Source of the DNA: CADEDH01 sp963732695
GTDB taxonomy: Bacteria > Actinomycetota > Acidimicrobiia > Acidimicrobiales > SZUA-35
Direction: 5' to 3'
Assembly (NCBI GenBank): GCA_963732695.1
Contig: CAVTAP010000001.1
Span: 124,001 to 188,000, forward strand
DNA length: 64,000 bases
A model generated the notes under the pieces. It did no database searches. It was not told the DNA's origin and saw only the letters and a program-made list of their open reading frames with translations. A program made the translations under genes and the position numbers. This document shows positions 41,764-48,831 of the stretch, piece after piece; within the stretch, counting starts at the first letter, position 1, and each line of letters begins with the position of its first letter.

Positions 41764-42413
41764 CGGCCTGCTCCCGGAGCGGGCTCGCCCAGCAGCTCGG
41801 CCACCCGGGCCAGTGCGTCGTGGAGGCGGCCGTCGACCAGGGTCTCGCCCACCGTCACCCGGGCGTCGCCCGAGGCCAGCGCCGGATCGGGCACCACCGT
41901 GAACGGGCGCCCCTCCATCGGGGGGAGAGGGCCGAGCCGGTCGGCGTCGGCCGGGCTGAGGTGGGCCACCACGGCGCCCGGCAGGGGGGCCATGGCCAGG
42001 CAGCGGGCGATCGCCTCGGCTCCCGGGTCGACGGCGGTACGCACCTCACGGTCGAGGATGGCCTCGGCGATGACCAGGGCCAGCCCGGTGGTCCGGTCGA
42101 TCAGATCGGTGATGGCGGCCGCCACCCGGGCTTCCACCTCGGCCCCCAGGATGTCCACGGCATCGGCCATGCGGTCCACCTCGGCCCGGGCCTCGGCCCA
42201 GGCCTGGGCCGTGCCCTCGGCGTAGCCTTGGCGCAGGCCGGCGGTGTGGCCCTCCTGTCGGGCCCGTTCGAAGGCCCTGGCCGCCTCGGCCGCCCAGGGG
42301 CCGGTGGGGGCGAGCGCGCTCGAGTCCGCCACCGGGCCGACGAGGTCGATCCGGCGGGCCCGGGCCGCCTCGGCCCCGGTGAGCACCGGGCTGGTGACGA
42401 GCTCAGCTGACAA
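41760..42413 (-). CDS. fliH: Flagellar assembly protein FliH
   Basis: 217 residues from TTG 42413, chosen because GGAGG lies 7 nt upstream; this start lies inside fliG with an 11-bp overlap. The middle helix has FERARQEGHTAGLRQGYAEGTAQAWAEARAEV with Gly-containing repeats like those of FliH. The C-terminal part (AIARCLAMAPLPGAVVAHLSPADADRL, LVDGRLHDALARVAELL) matches the FliH/YscL domain that binds FliI. It negatively regulates and docks the ATPase. Confidence 0.85.
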   Translation of the reverse strand: MSAELVTSPVLTGAEAARARRIDLVGPVADSSALAPTGPWAAEAARAFERARQEGHTAGLRQGYAEGTAQAWAEARAEVDRMADAVDILGAEVEARVAAAITDLIDRTTGLALVIAEAILDREVRTAVDPGAEAIARCLAMAPLPGAVVAHLSPADADRLGPLPPMEGRPFTVVPDPALASGDARVTVGETLVDGRLHDALARVAELLGEPAPGAGR

Positions 42414-43416
42414 AGTCGTTCCCTCCCCGGTTGATGACGAGCTCGCCCGACTCCTCCAGCGCCCGCACCGAGTCGAGGATCTCGTTCTGGGCCGCCTCCA
42501 CGTCCACCGTGCGCACGGCCCCCATGAGCTGCATCTCGTCCATGAGGTTCTCCCGGGCCCGGCTCGACAGGTTGTTGAGCACCTTGTCCCGCACCCCGTC
42601 GGCAACACCCTTGAGCGCCAGGGGCAGGCGGCTGGCGTCGACCGAGCGCAGCACGAGCTGCATCTGGCGATCGTCGAGGAGCTGCAGGTCGTTGAACACG
42701 AACATCTTCGCCCGCACCTCGAGGGCCAGCTCGGCGTCGATCTCGGTCAGGCCCTTCATCACCAGGTCCTTCACCGCCGGGTCGGCCAGGGTGAGCAGCT
42801 CGACCAGGGAGTCGATGCCGCCGGTGGCCTCCAGGAACTTGTTCTCCAGCACCGAGGCGAACCGCTGGCGCAGGCCGTCCTCCACCGCCTGGAGGGCGTC
42901 GGCCGTGACCCGGTCCATCGTCCCCAGCCGCAGGCCCACCTGGACCACCACCTCGGGCGGCAGGTAGGAGATGATCTCGGCCGACTGGTCGGGCCGCAGG
43001 TGCGACAGCACGAGGGCGATCACCTGGGGCAGCTCGCCCATGAGGTTCTCGGCCACCACTTCGGCCTCGAGATTGTCGATGAACTTGAACGGGACGTCGG
43101 AGACGCCGCCGGTGACCTCGCCCATGACGTCGCGGGCCATGCGGTCACCGAACGTCGACTGGATGTAGGTGAACGCCAGGTCGTAGTCGCCCGAGGGGAG
43201 GATGTCGACCTCGGCCGACTCCAGGAACTCCCGCACCACGGCGTCGGCCAGGGCGGCCGGCACCTTGCCCAGGTGGGCCACCTCGTCGGCGATGGCGCTC
43301 AGCTCGGGCCGGCGCAGACCCCGCAGCAGGGGCGCCCCCTGCTCCGGTCCCAGCTTCACCAGGAGGATGGCCGCCTTGCGCCGGGGGCTCAGGGCGCTCA
43401 GGTCGGGGCTGCTCAC
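42403..43416 (-). CDS. fliG: Flagellar motor switch protein FliG
   Basis: 337 residues. N-terminal domain LSPRRKAAILLVKLGPEQ binds FliF. The middle domain carries the FliM-binding motif as ELPQVIALVLSHL, with the usual EHPQ histidine replaced by leucine. The C-terminal torque domain has FVFNDLQLLDDRQMQLVLRSVDASRLPLALKG with charged residues expected at the stator interface. Length is normal. fliF overlaps upstream by 4 bp. Confidence 0.94.
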   Translation of the reverse strand: MSSPDLSALSPRRKAAILLVKLGPEQGAPLLRGLRRPELSAIADEVAHLGKVPAALADAVVREFLESAEVDILPSGDYDLAFTYIQSTFGDRMARDVMGEVTGGVSDVPFKFIDNLEAEVVAENLMGELPQVIALVLSHLRPDQSAEIISYLPPEVVVQVGLRLGTMDRVTADALQAVEDGLRQRFASVLENKFLEATGGIDSLVELLTLADPAVKDLVMKGLTEIDAELALEVRAKMFVFNDLQLLDDRQMQLVLRSVDASRLPLALKGVADGVRDKVLNNLSSRARENLMDEMQLMGAVRTVDVEAAQNEILDSVRALEESGELVINRGGNDFVS

Positions 43417-45029
43417 CGGACCAGCTCCTCGTCGTTCAGCCAGGAGCGCAGCACGCCGGCCACGTCATCGGGCTGGTTGGCGATGAGCGACTGGAGCCGG
43501 TGTTCCACCGGCTCCTCCTCCGGCTCCACCAGGCCCATCTCCCCCAGGGCACCGGCCGAGAGGGCGGGCAGGGTGTCATCCAGCTCGCTCAGCGCCACCG
43601 AGTCGATGACCTTGCGGCCGCCGCCCCGCTTCAGGCTCTTGAGGCCGAACAGGATGACCACCAGGGCCACGATCACGGTGCCGATCGTGCGGATCAGGCC
43701 GATGAGGTCGAGCCCACCGCCCTCCACCTCGTCGGGGGTGTTGGCCGCCTCGATCGTCGCCCGGACCTGCTCGTTGATGGGCAGGAGCGACACGGCCAGG
43801 GTGTCGCCCCGGTCGGTGTCGATCCCGGCCGCCGCCGACACCAGGTTCTGGATGTCGGTGACCCGGGCCGCGTCCACCGCCGTCTCGTCCATCAGGACGG
43901 CCACCGACAGCTGCTTGACCTGGCCCGGTGCCTTGTCGGCGGTGGTGACCACCTTGTTCATGGCGTAGTCGGCGGCCTTCTCGTCGAGGCTGTACTTGAC
44001 CGACGTGTCAGCGGTCCCGGCGGTGGTGGTGGACGTGGCGGCGCCGGTGGCGTCGGTGCCGGGGGTCTCGGTGCCGAGCACGCCGGTCTCGCCGGCGGCG
44101 GCCGCGTCCCGGTACAGCTCCTGGCGGCTGGTCTGGTTGAGCAGGGTCTGCGACCCGTCCTCGCCCTTGATCGGCTCGTACTGCTCGCTCGTGGTCTGCA
44201 CCGAGTCGAAGTCGAGGTCGGCCGTCACGTTGACCTGGGCCAGTCCGGGGCCCACCACGGTCGACAGCAGCGACTCGAGGTCGGTCTCCAGCTCGCTCTC
44301 GTACTCCCGGCGGGCCCGGAGCTGGCTGTCGCCCTGCAGTCCGGCCACCGCCCCGCTGTCGCCGGGGGCGGCCAGGATCCGGCCGCTCTGGTCGGTCACC
44401 GACACCTGGTCGGGCGTCATGCCCTCCACCGCCGAGGACACCAGGTTCACGATCGCCTGGACCTGCATGGGCGCCAGCTCCTGGTCGCCCTTGGTGACGA
44501 GCAGCACCGAGGCCGAGGCCTTCACGTCGTCGGCGGCGAAGAGGTCGTCTTTCGGGATGACCAGGTGGACGCTGGCCTCCTGCACCCCGTCGATGGCCCC
44601 GATGGTGCGGGCCAGCTCGCCCTCCATCGCCCGCTGGTAGCCCACCCGCTGGTCGAACTCGGAGGTGGTGATGCCCTGCTGGTCGAGGATCGACCAGCCC
44701 TCACCGCTGTCGGGCAGGCCCTGGGAGGAGAGCTCGAGGCGCACCGAGTCGACCTGGGCCGCCGGGACCTTGATCACCCGGCCCCCGTCGAGCAGCTCGT
44801 AGGGGACGGCCTGGGAGTCGAGCTGTTCCACCACGGCGGCGGCCGACTCGGGCTCCAGGTCGGCGTAGAGGGTGGCCATGGGGGTGCCGCCGGTGAGGCG
44901 GGTCACGGCGAACATGGCAGCCACCGTGGCCACGAAGGCGAAGCCGAGCGTGAGCCGCTGGGGCCCGTTCATCCGGCTGACCGATCCGGTCACGCTGGAG
45001 CGGACGGCCTGGAGGTTGACGCCCGCCAT
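43413..45029 (-). CDS. fliF: Flagellar MS-ring protein FliF
   Basis: 538 residues. Membrane spans near 28-46 (LGFAFVATVAAMFAVTR) and ~455-475 (TIGTVIVALVVILFGL) flank a periplasmic ring-building region with MATLYADLEPESAAAVVEQLDSQAVPYEL, ISTSEF-like GITTSEFDQRVGYQRAMEGEL and ASVHLVIP. The C-terminal cytoplasmic tail (PVEHRLQSLIANQPDDVAGVLRSWL) contains the FliG-binding segment. The ring is the scaffold for the whole basal body. It starts at the fliE stop. Confidence 0.94.
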   Translation of the reverse strand: MAGVNLQAVRSSVTGSVSRMNGPQRLTLGFAFVATVAAMFAVTRLTGGTPMATLYADLEPESAAAVVEQLDSQAVPYELLDGGRVIKVPAAQVDSVRLELSSQGLPDSGEGWSILDQQGITTSEFDQRVGYQRAMEGELARTIGAIDGVQEASVHLVIPKDDLFAADDVKASASVLLVTKGDQELAPMQVQAIVNLVSSAVEGMTPDQVSVTDQSGRILAAPGDSGAVAGLQGDSQLRARREYESELETDLESLLSTVVGPGLAQVNVTADLDFDSVQTTSEQYEPIKGEDGSQTLLNQTSRQELYRDAAAAGETGVLGTETPGTDATGAATSTTTAGTADTSVKYSLDEKAADYAMNKVVTTADKAPGQVKQLSVAVLMDETAVDAARVTDIQNLVSAAAGIDTDRGDTLAVSLLPINEQVRATIEAANTPDEVEGGGLDLIGLIRTIGTVIVALVVILFGLKSLKRGGGRKVIDSVALSELDDTLPALSAGALGEMGLVEPEEEPVEHRLQSLIANQPDDVAGVLRSWLNDEELVR

Positions 45030-45424
45030 CAGATCTGCATCCGCATGATGTCGTTGAAGGCGGAGATGGCCCGGTCACGCACGGCCACCGTGATCTGGGT
45101 GGTGAGCTGGCTCTCGGTGGCGGCGATCATGTAGTCGCTCACCGAGCGGAGGTCGCCGGTGGCGGCGGCCTCGGCCGCCTTCTGAACCGCCAGCTCCTGA
45201 TTGCCCACCTTCTGGAGGGCGTCGCCCACGGCCTGGCCGAAGCCGGCGCCACCGGCCCCCGCCACCTTCGAGTCCGAGGTGCTGCCGATCTTGTCGAGGA
45301 TGTCGCCGGCGGCGCCCGTCCGGTCGGTGGCGCCGGCCCCACCGGTGGCGTTCGCGCTGTCGAGGGCACCCCGCAGGGCGTTGATGTTGCCGGTCATCTG
45401 GACCGGCCCGATTCCCGCCACCAT
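45029..45424 (-). CDS. fliE: Flagellar hook-basal body protein FliE
   Basis: 131 residues. The C-terminal half is typical of FliE: FGQAVGDALQKVGNQE, AAEAAATGDLRSVSDYMIAATESQLTTQITVAVRDRAISAFNDIMRMQI. The N-terminal half is Gly/Ala-rich and variable. FliE links the MS ring to the rod. Its start codon shares a base with the flgC stop. Confidence 0.92.
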   Translation of the reverse strand: MVAGIGPVQMTGNINALRGALDSANATGGAGATDRTGAAGDILDKIGSTSDSKVAGAGGAGFGQAVGDALQKVGNQELAVQKAAEAAATGDLRSVSDYMIAATESQLTTQITVAVRDRAISAFNDIMRMQI

Positions 45425-45831
45425 CAGCGACCGATCTCCAGTGCCCGCTGGTAGGCGTCGCGGGCCGAGCGGAACGCCGTCACGTTGGCCTGGTAGGCCC
45501 GCTGGGCGATCACCATGTTGGTCATCTGGTCGCTGAGGTTCATGTCGGGGAGGCGCACCATGCCGTCGGCGTCGGCCAGCGGATGCTGGGGGTCGTAGAC
45601 GATGCGGCCGAGCGGGTTGCCGTAGCGGACCCCGGTGACGGCGGCACCGTCGGGCCGGCCGCCCTGCCCGGTCTGGGAGCTGGCCACCACGAAGCGCTCC
45701 TGGAAGGCGGCGGTATCGGTGGAGGTGACGTTGTTGACGTTGGCCACGTTGTCGGCGATGGCGTCCATCCAGGTCTGGTAGACGTCCATGCCGGATCCGG
45801 AGATCGACAGGCTGTGGAAGGGGTCGGTCAT
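45424..45831 (-). CDS. flgC: Flagellar basal-body rod protein FlgC
   Basis: 135 residues, normal for FlgC. N-terminal SISGSGMDVYQTWMDAIADNVANVNN, the conserved GNPLGRIVYDPQHPLADADGMVRLPDMNL stretch and the C-terminal MVIAQRAYQANVTAFRSARDAYQRALEIGR are all diagnostic. A proximal rod subunit located 11 bp after flgB. Confidence 0.94.
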   Translation of the reverse strand: MTDPFHSLSISGSGMDVYQTWMDAIADNVANVNNVTSTDTAAFQERFVVASSQTGQGGRPDGAAVTGVRYGNPLGRIVYDPQHPLADADGMVRLPDMNLSDQMTNMVIAQRAYQANVTAFRSARDAYQRALEIGR

Positions 45832-45842
45832 GCCGGTCGCTC

Positions 45843-46190
45843 TCAGCCGTTGCCCAGTGCGGCCCGGAGGCGGCCGAAGTGGTCGTTGAGGGCCTGGGTC
45901 ATCAGCTTCTGCTGGAGGGCGTTGAGCTCCAGCGACGTCATCTCCTCGGCCACCTGGACGTTGTTGCCGTCGGGCCGGGTGGCGTCGGTGGACAGGGCGG
46001 TGGAGATGCCGGCGGCGGCGGGGCGGCCGGTGGCGGCGGCCCGGCGCAACGAGTCCTCGAACGAGACCTTCCGGGCCCGGAAGCCCGGGGTCTCGACGTT
46101 GGACAGGTTGAGCTCGTGGGCCTGACGCTGTGCCTCCAGGCCCCGCATGGCGGCAGCCAGGATCTGCGTGTGGGTTCCGCCGATTTCCAC
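45843..46190 (-). CDS. flgB: Flagellar basal-body rod protein FlgB
   Basis: 115 residues from GTG 46190, AGGAG lying 10 nt upstream. Motifs AAAMRGLEAQRQAHELNLSNVETPGFRARKVSFEDSL and VAEEMTSLELNALQQKLMTQALN identify FlgB, a proximal rod protein. First gene of the 12-gene operon ending at flgE; a flagellar-type promoter lies at 46300-46274. Confidence 0.93.
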   Translation of the reverse strand: MEIGGTHTQILAAAMRGLEAQRQAHELNLSNVETPGFRARKVSFEDSLRRAAATGRPAAAGISTALSTDATRPDGNNVQVAEEMTSLELNALQQKLMTQALNDHFGRLRAALGNG

Positions 46191-46273
46191 GTCGAGCGCG
46201 CTCCTGAGACTGGTACGAAGGCCCGGTCCCTGGGCGGCTACGTGGCGAGCGTCCGGCTCGCTACTCCTTAGGT

Positions 46274-46300
46274 ATCGGGGGAAGTGCCCCCGATCTTGAG
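46274..46300 (-). promoter_or_regulatory. Flagellar-type promoter of the flgB operon, overlapping a hairpin
   Basis: On the minus strand: CTCA (46300-46297), 17-bp spacer, CCCGAT (46279-46274). The spacer and -10 also form the inverted repeat ATCGGGGG/CCCCCGAT, which could terminate the anti-sigma transcript arriving from upstream. A second stem GCGAGC/GCTCGC lies at about 46242-46258. Confidence 0.45.
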
Positions 46301-46326
46301 TAGGCCGCCCGGCTCAACCCTGGACC

Positions 46327-47343
46327 TCAGCTGCCGGTGGCCGGCGCCGGCTGGGCGTCGGCCGGGGCTTCGATGGGGCCCACGGCATCCAGGTCGGTGT
46401 AGGTGGTGGTGACCACCACGTCGACCGGGACGGTCTCGGTGCCGGCGATCGTGTCGTCGACGCGGGCCACCACCTGGCTCAGCTTGCCCTGGCCGTCGAC
46501 CAGGATCTCGATCGCCACCTGCTCGGAGTCGGGGACCTCGTCGCCGAACTCGGGGTCGGGGGCGATGAAGCCCAGACCGGCGGGCAGCACCTCGAGCTGA
46601 CGCAGCTGGCCCACGGTGACCGTGGCCTGATAGCGGCCATCGCCGGTGCGTTCCACGTCGTCGGCCGCCTGGACCAGCTCCACCAGGCCCTGGCTGGCCT
46701 GGCGGGGATCGAGGGGCAGGGCCCACTCCTCGATGGCCTGGGCGGCGGGCTGGTCCGAGACGTACCACACGGGTTCGGTGCCGGCCGGTGCCGTCGGGTC
46801 CTCGCTGGCCACGTAGGCCTTGCCGTTTACCAGGCGGGTCTGCGTCCCGCCGCCCTCGTCCGGATTGGCCGGGTCCACGAAGCGGATCACGGTGGCGGCG
46901 TCGTCGCCGTTGTAGGCGATGCTGAGGTCGAGCGTGCCGGCTTCCGAGCCTCCGATCTGGGTGGCCTCGATCCTGACCCGCCCCGAGGTGGCGGCGCTGG
47001 TCTCGCGGGCCGCCTCGGTGAGGGCGGCGGCGGCGTTGTCGGCCCCCCGGGGCACGAGCACCAGGGCGGCCGAGATGGCGATGGCCAGCCCGGCGGCGGA
47101 CGACACGGGCACCAGCCAGCGCCGGGTGCCGGAGGGGCGGGAGGAGCGCCCGGGGGGAGTGGGAGTGGGAGTGGGGGTGGGAGCGGCGGTTGCGGTGGGG
47201 GTGGACATGATGATCTCCTGGAACAGGGCCGCCTTGGCGGCTGGGTTGTCGGCCCGGGCCACCTCGTCGGCCGGCACCGGATTGGCGCCGGCCAGGAGAT
47301 CGAGGGGGTCGATGCCGGTGGAACGGTCGCTCCTGTCGGTCAT
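46327..47343 (-). CDS. Membrane-anchored anti-sigma-like protein with LolA-like outer domain
   Basis: 338 residues; the start overlaps the sigma-factor stop by 4 bp. A cytoplasmic N-terminal region (1-72; GIDPLDLLAGANPVPADEV) is followed by one membrane span (WLVPVSSAAGLAIAISAALVLV) and an exported domain with YNGDDAATVIRFVDPANPDEGGGTQTRLVNGKAYV, and LDPRQASQGLVELVQAADDVERTG. The outer part looks like the beta-rich LppX/LolA-type domains seen in actinobacterial anti-sigma proteins. Its operon position implies it restrains the ECF sigma; no zinc-binding HxxxCxxC motif is present. Confidence 0.7.
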   Translation of the reverse strand: MTDRSDRSTGIDPLDLLAGANPVPADEVARADNPAAKAALFQEIIMSTPTATAAPTPTPTPTPPGRSSRPSGTRRWLVPVSSAAGLAIAISAALVLVPRGADNAAAALTEAARETSAATSGRVRIEATQIGGSEAGTLDLSIAYNGDDAATVIRFVDPANPDEGGGTQTRLVNGKAYVASEDPTAPAGTEPVWYVSDQPAAQAIEEWALPLDPRQASQGLVELVQAADDVERTGDGRYQATVTVGQLRQLEVLPAGLGFIAPDPEFGDEVPDSEQVAIEILVDGQGKLSQVVARVDDTIAGTETVPVDVVVTTTYTDLDAVGPIEAPADAQPAPATGS

Positions 47344-47978
47344 CGATCCTCCTCCTTCCCCACCGTGGTGTCGGCCGGAGTGGCCCGTTGATCCCCCACC
47401 TGTCCGTCACCGTCCATCGATTTCATCTCTGCCGACAGTTTTCCCGAATTGCCGGCGGCTGCCGACCCTCCCGCCGCCCGCAGGGCCTTGTCGAGGCGTT
47501 TGCGGGCCCGGTGGAGCCGGACCGCCACGTTGCCGGGCGAGCACTCCAGCACCAGGGCCACCTCGGCGTTGCCAAGACCCTCCCAGGCCACCAGACGCAG
47601 GATCTCCTGGTCGTCGTCGCTCAGGGTACCCAGCGCCTCCATCACCGTGGACAGGCCGGCGCCCTGGTCGGCGGCGACCGCCACCCGCCGGCTGGAGTCG
47701 TGGACCAGACGGAGGTGCAGGCGCTGTCGGCGCTGGTCGCCCCGGCGCTGGTTGGCCAGCACCCGCCGGGCCACCCCGAACAACCAGGGACGGGCCCCCG
47801 GGGGCGGGGGCACGGCGTCGAGCCGGCGCCAGGCCACCGTGAACGTCTCGGCTACCGCGTCCTCGGCCGCCGCCGCCGGTGCCCGGCGCCGGCAGTAGGC
47901 CCACACGTCGTCGTAGGCCGCGTCGTAGATCACCCGGAACCGTTCGACCCGTTCGTCCTTGCCGTCATCCCCGCCCAT
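47340..47978 (-). CDS. ECF-type RNA polymerase sigma factor
   Basis: 212 residues. Region 2 is FRVIYDAAYDDVWAYCRRRAPAAAAEDAVAETFTVAWRRLD. Region 4 is LGTLSDDDQEILRLVAWEGLGNAEVALVLECSPGNVAVRLHRARKRLDKAL. The acidic C-terminal ~40 residues are an extension. Co-operonic with the anti-sigma-like membrane protein, and placed between the fliS block and the flgB operon. It is ECF rather than FliA-type, lacking region 3, so it is unlikely to read the CTCA/GCCGAA promoters by itself. Confidence 0.88.
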   Translation of the reverse strand: MGGDDGKDERVERFRVIYDAAYDDVWAYCRRRAPAAAAEDAVAETFTVAWRRLDAVPPPPGARPWLFGVARRVLANQRRGDQRRQRLHLRLVHDSSRRVAVAADQGAGLSTVMEALGTLSDDDQEILRLVAWEGLGNAEVALVLECSPGNVAVRLHRARKRLDKALRAAGGSAAAGNSGKLSAEMKSMDGDGQVGDQRATPADTTVGKEEDR

Positions 47979-48051
47979 AGACCAGGATCAGGCTGGCACA
48001 CCTCGTTCGGCGGGCGCCGACGATTTCCGGTCAGATGTCGGTCGGCACCGG

Positions 48052-48297
48052 TTACAGGTCGGTCGACACCGAGGGCCGGCCGGGGAACGTGCGGTGGTGG
48101 CGATGCCCGAAGGCGGCCCGCAGGTGCAGGTCCTCCCGGCGCAGGCGCATCGCCTCCTCCAGCTCGGCCGCCTGGCCGAGCAGGTCCCGGGCCCGGGGTG
48201 CCAGCTCGGCGGGCAGAGCCAGCCCGGCCACCTCGGGCGGCGGCCACGGGGAGGAGCCCACGGGCTCGGCGTCGTGCTCCAGCACCTGGCGGAACAC
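48052..48297 (-). CDS. Small FlgN/FliT-like helical ORF after fliS (N-terminus uncertain)
   Basis: 81 residues if GTG 48297 is used, but the same frame is helical and plausible back to the fliS stop (ADPWHEALADFERRLDVFRQVLE) without a start codon. An ATG at 48383, one base after the fliS stop, opens MSASATATA in another frame; one missing base in the cacagc repeat near 48350-48375 would join them into a ~110-residue protein. The helix LPAELAPRARDLLGQAAELEEAMRLRREDL and the position after fliS suggest an export chaperone of the FlgN/FliT kind. Tentative. Confidence 0.45.
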   Translation of the reverse strand: MFRQVLEHDAEPVGSSPWPPPEVAGLALPAELAPRARDLLGQAAELEEAMRLRREDLHLRAAFGHRHHRTFPGRPSVSTDL

Positions 48298-48384
48298 GTC
48301 CAGGCGGCGTTCGAAGTCGGCGAGGGCCTCGTGCCAGGGGTCGGCCGTGGTGGCGTGGCTGTGGCTGTGGCTGAGGCGCTCATC

Positions 48385-48828
48385 TCAGCGGCCCGCCGCC
48401 ACCGGGACGGCCGGGGCCGGCTTGGCCGGCAGCGCCGCTTCGCCCCGCTGGATCATCTGGTAGGCCTCGGTCCACGACTCCCGCAGGGGGGTGACGATCT
48501 CGATGCAGCGCTGCACCTGATCGGCCGACTTCTTCAGGTTCGCCGCCACCAGCAGCCCGAGCAGGTAGTCGTAGATGGCGGCCAGGTCGCGGGCCCCCTC
48601 CCACAGGTCGGCGTCGAGGGCCATCTGGAGCTCGAACACGAGGTCCTGAGCGTTCACCAGGGCCTTGTGGGCGCCCTCCACGTTGCGGGCCTCGATGGCG
48701 GCCAGCGCCGCCTCGAGATCGCGGGACAGCCGCTCGTAGATGAGCACCACGAGCTTCTGGGGTGACGACACCGCCATCCCGTCGCTCTGGTACCGGCTGG
48801 CCAGCAGAGCCTGTTGACTTGGGGTCAC
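48385..48828 (-). CDS. fliS: Flagellin export chaperone FliS
   Basis: 147 residues from GTG 48828, 3 nt after the fliD stop. FliS pattern: SRYQSDGMAVSSPQKLVVLIYERLSRDLEAALAAIE, then ALDADLWEGARDLAAIYDYLLGLLVAANLKKSADQV. It binds the flagellin C-terminus and prevents premature polymerisation; in CsrA-FliW systems it also helps to set free flagellin levels. Confidence 0.92.
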   Translation of the reverse strand: MTPSQQALLASRYQSDGMAVSSPQKLVVLIYERLSRDLEAALAAIEARNVEGAHKALVNAQDLVFELQMALDADLWEGARDLAAIYDYLLGLLVAANLKKSADQVQRCIEIVTPLRESWTEAYQMIQRGEAALPAKPAPAVPVAAGR

Positions 48829-48831
48829 GCG

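Noticed and set aside
48385..48604. Alternative ORFs opposite or offset from fliS
   Set aside because: fliS itself has clear homology over its whole length.
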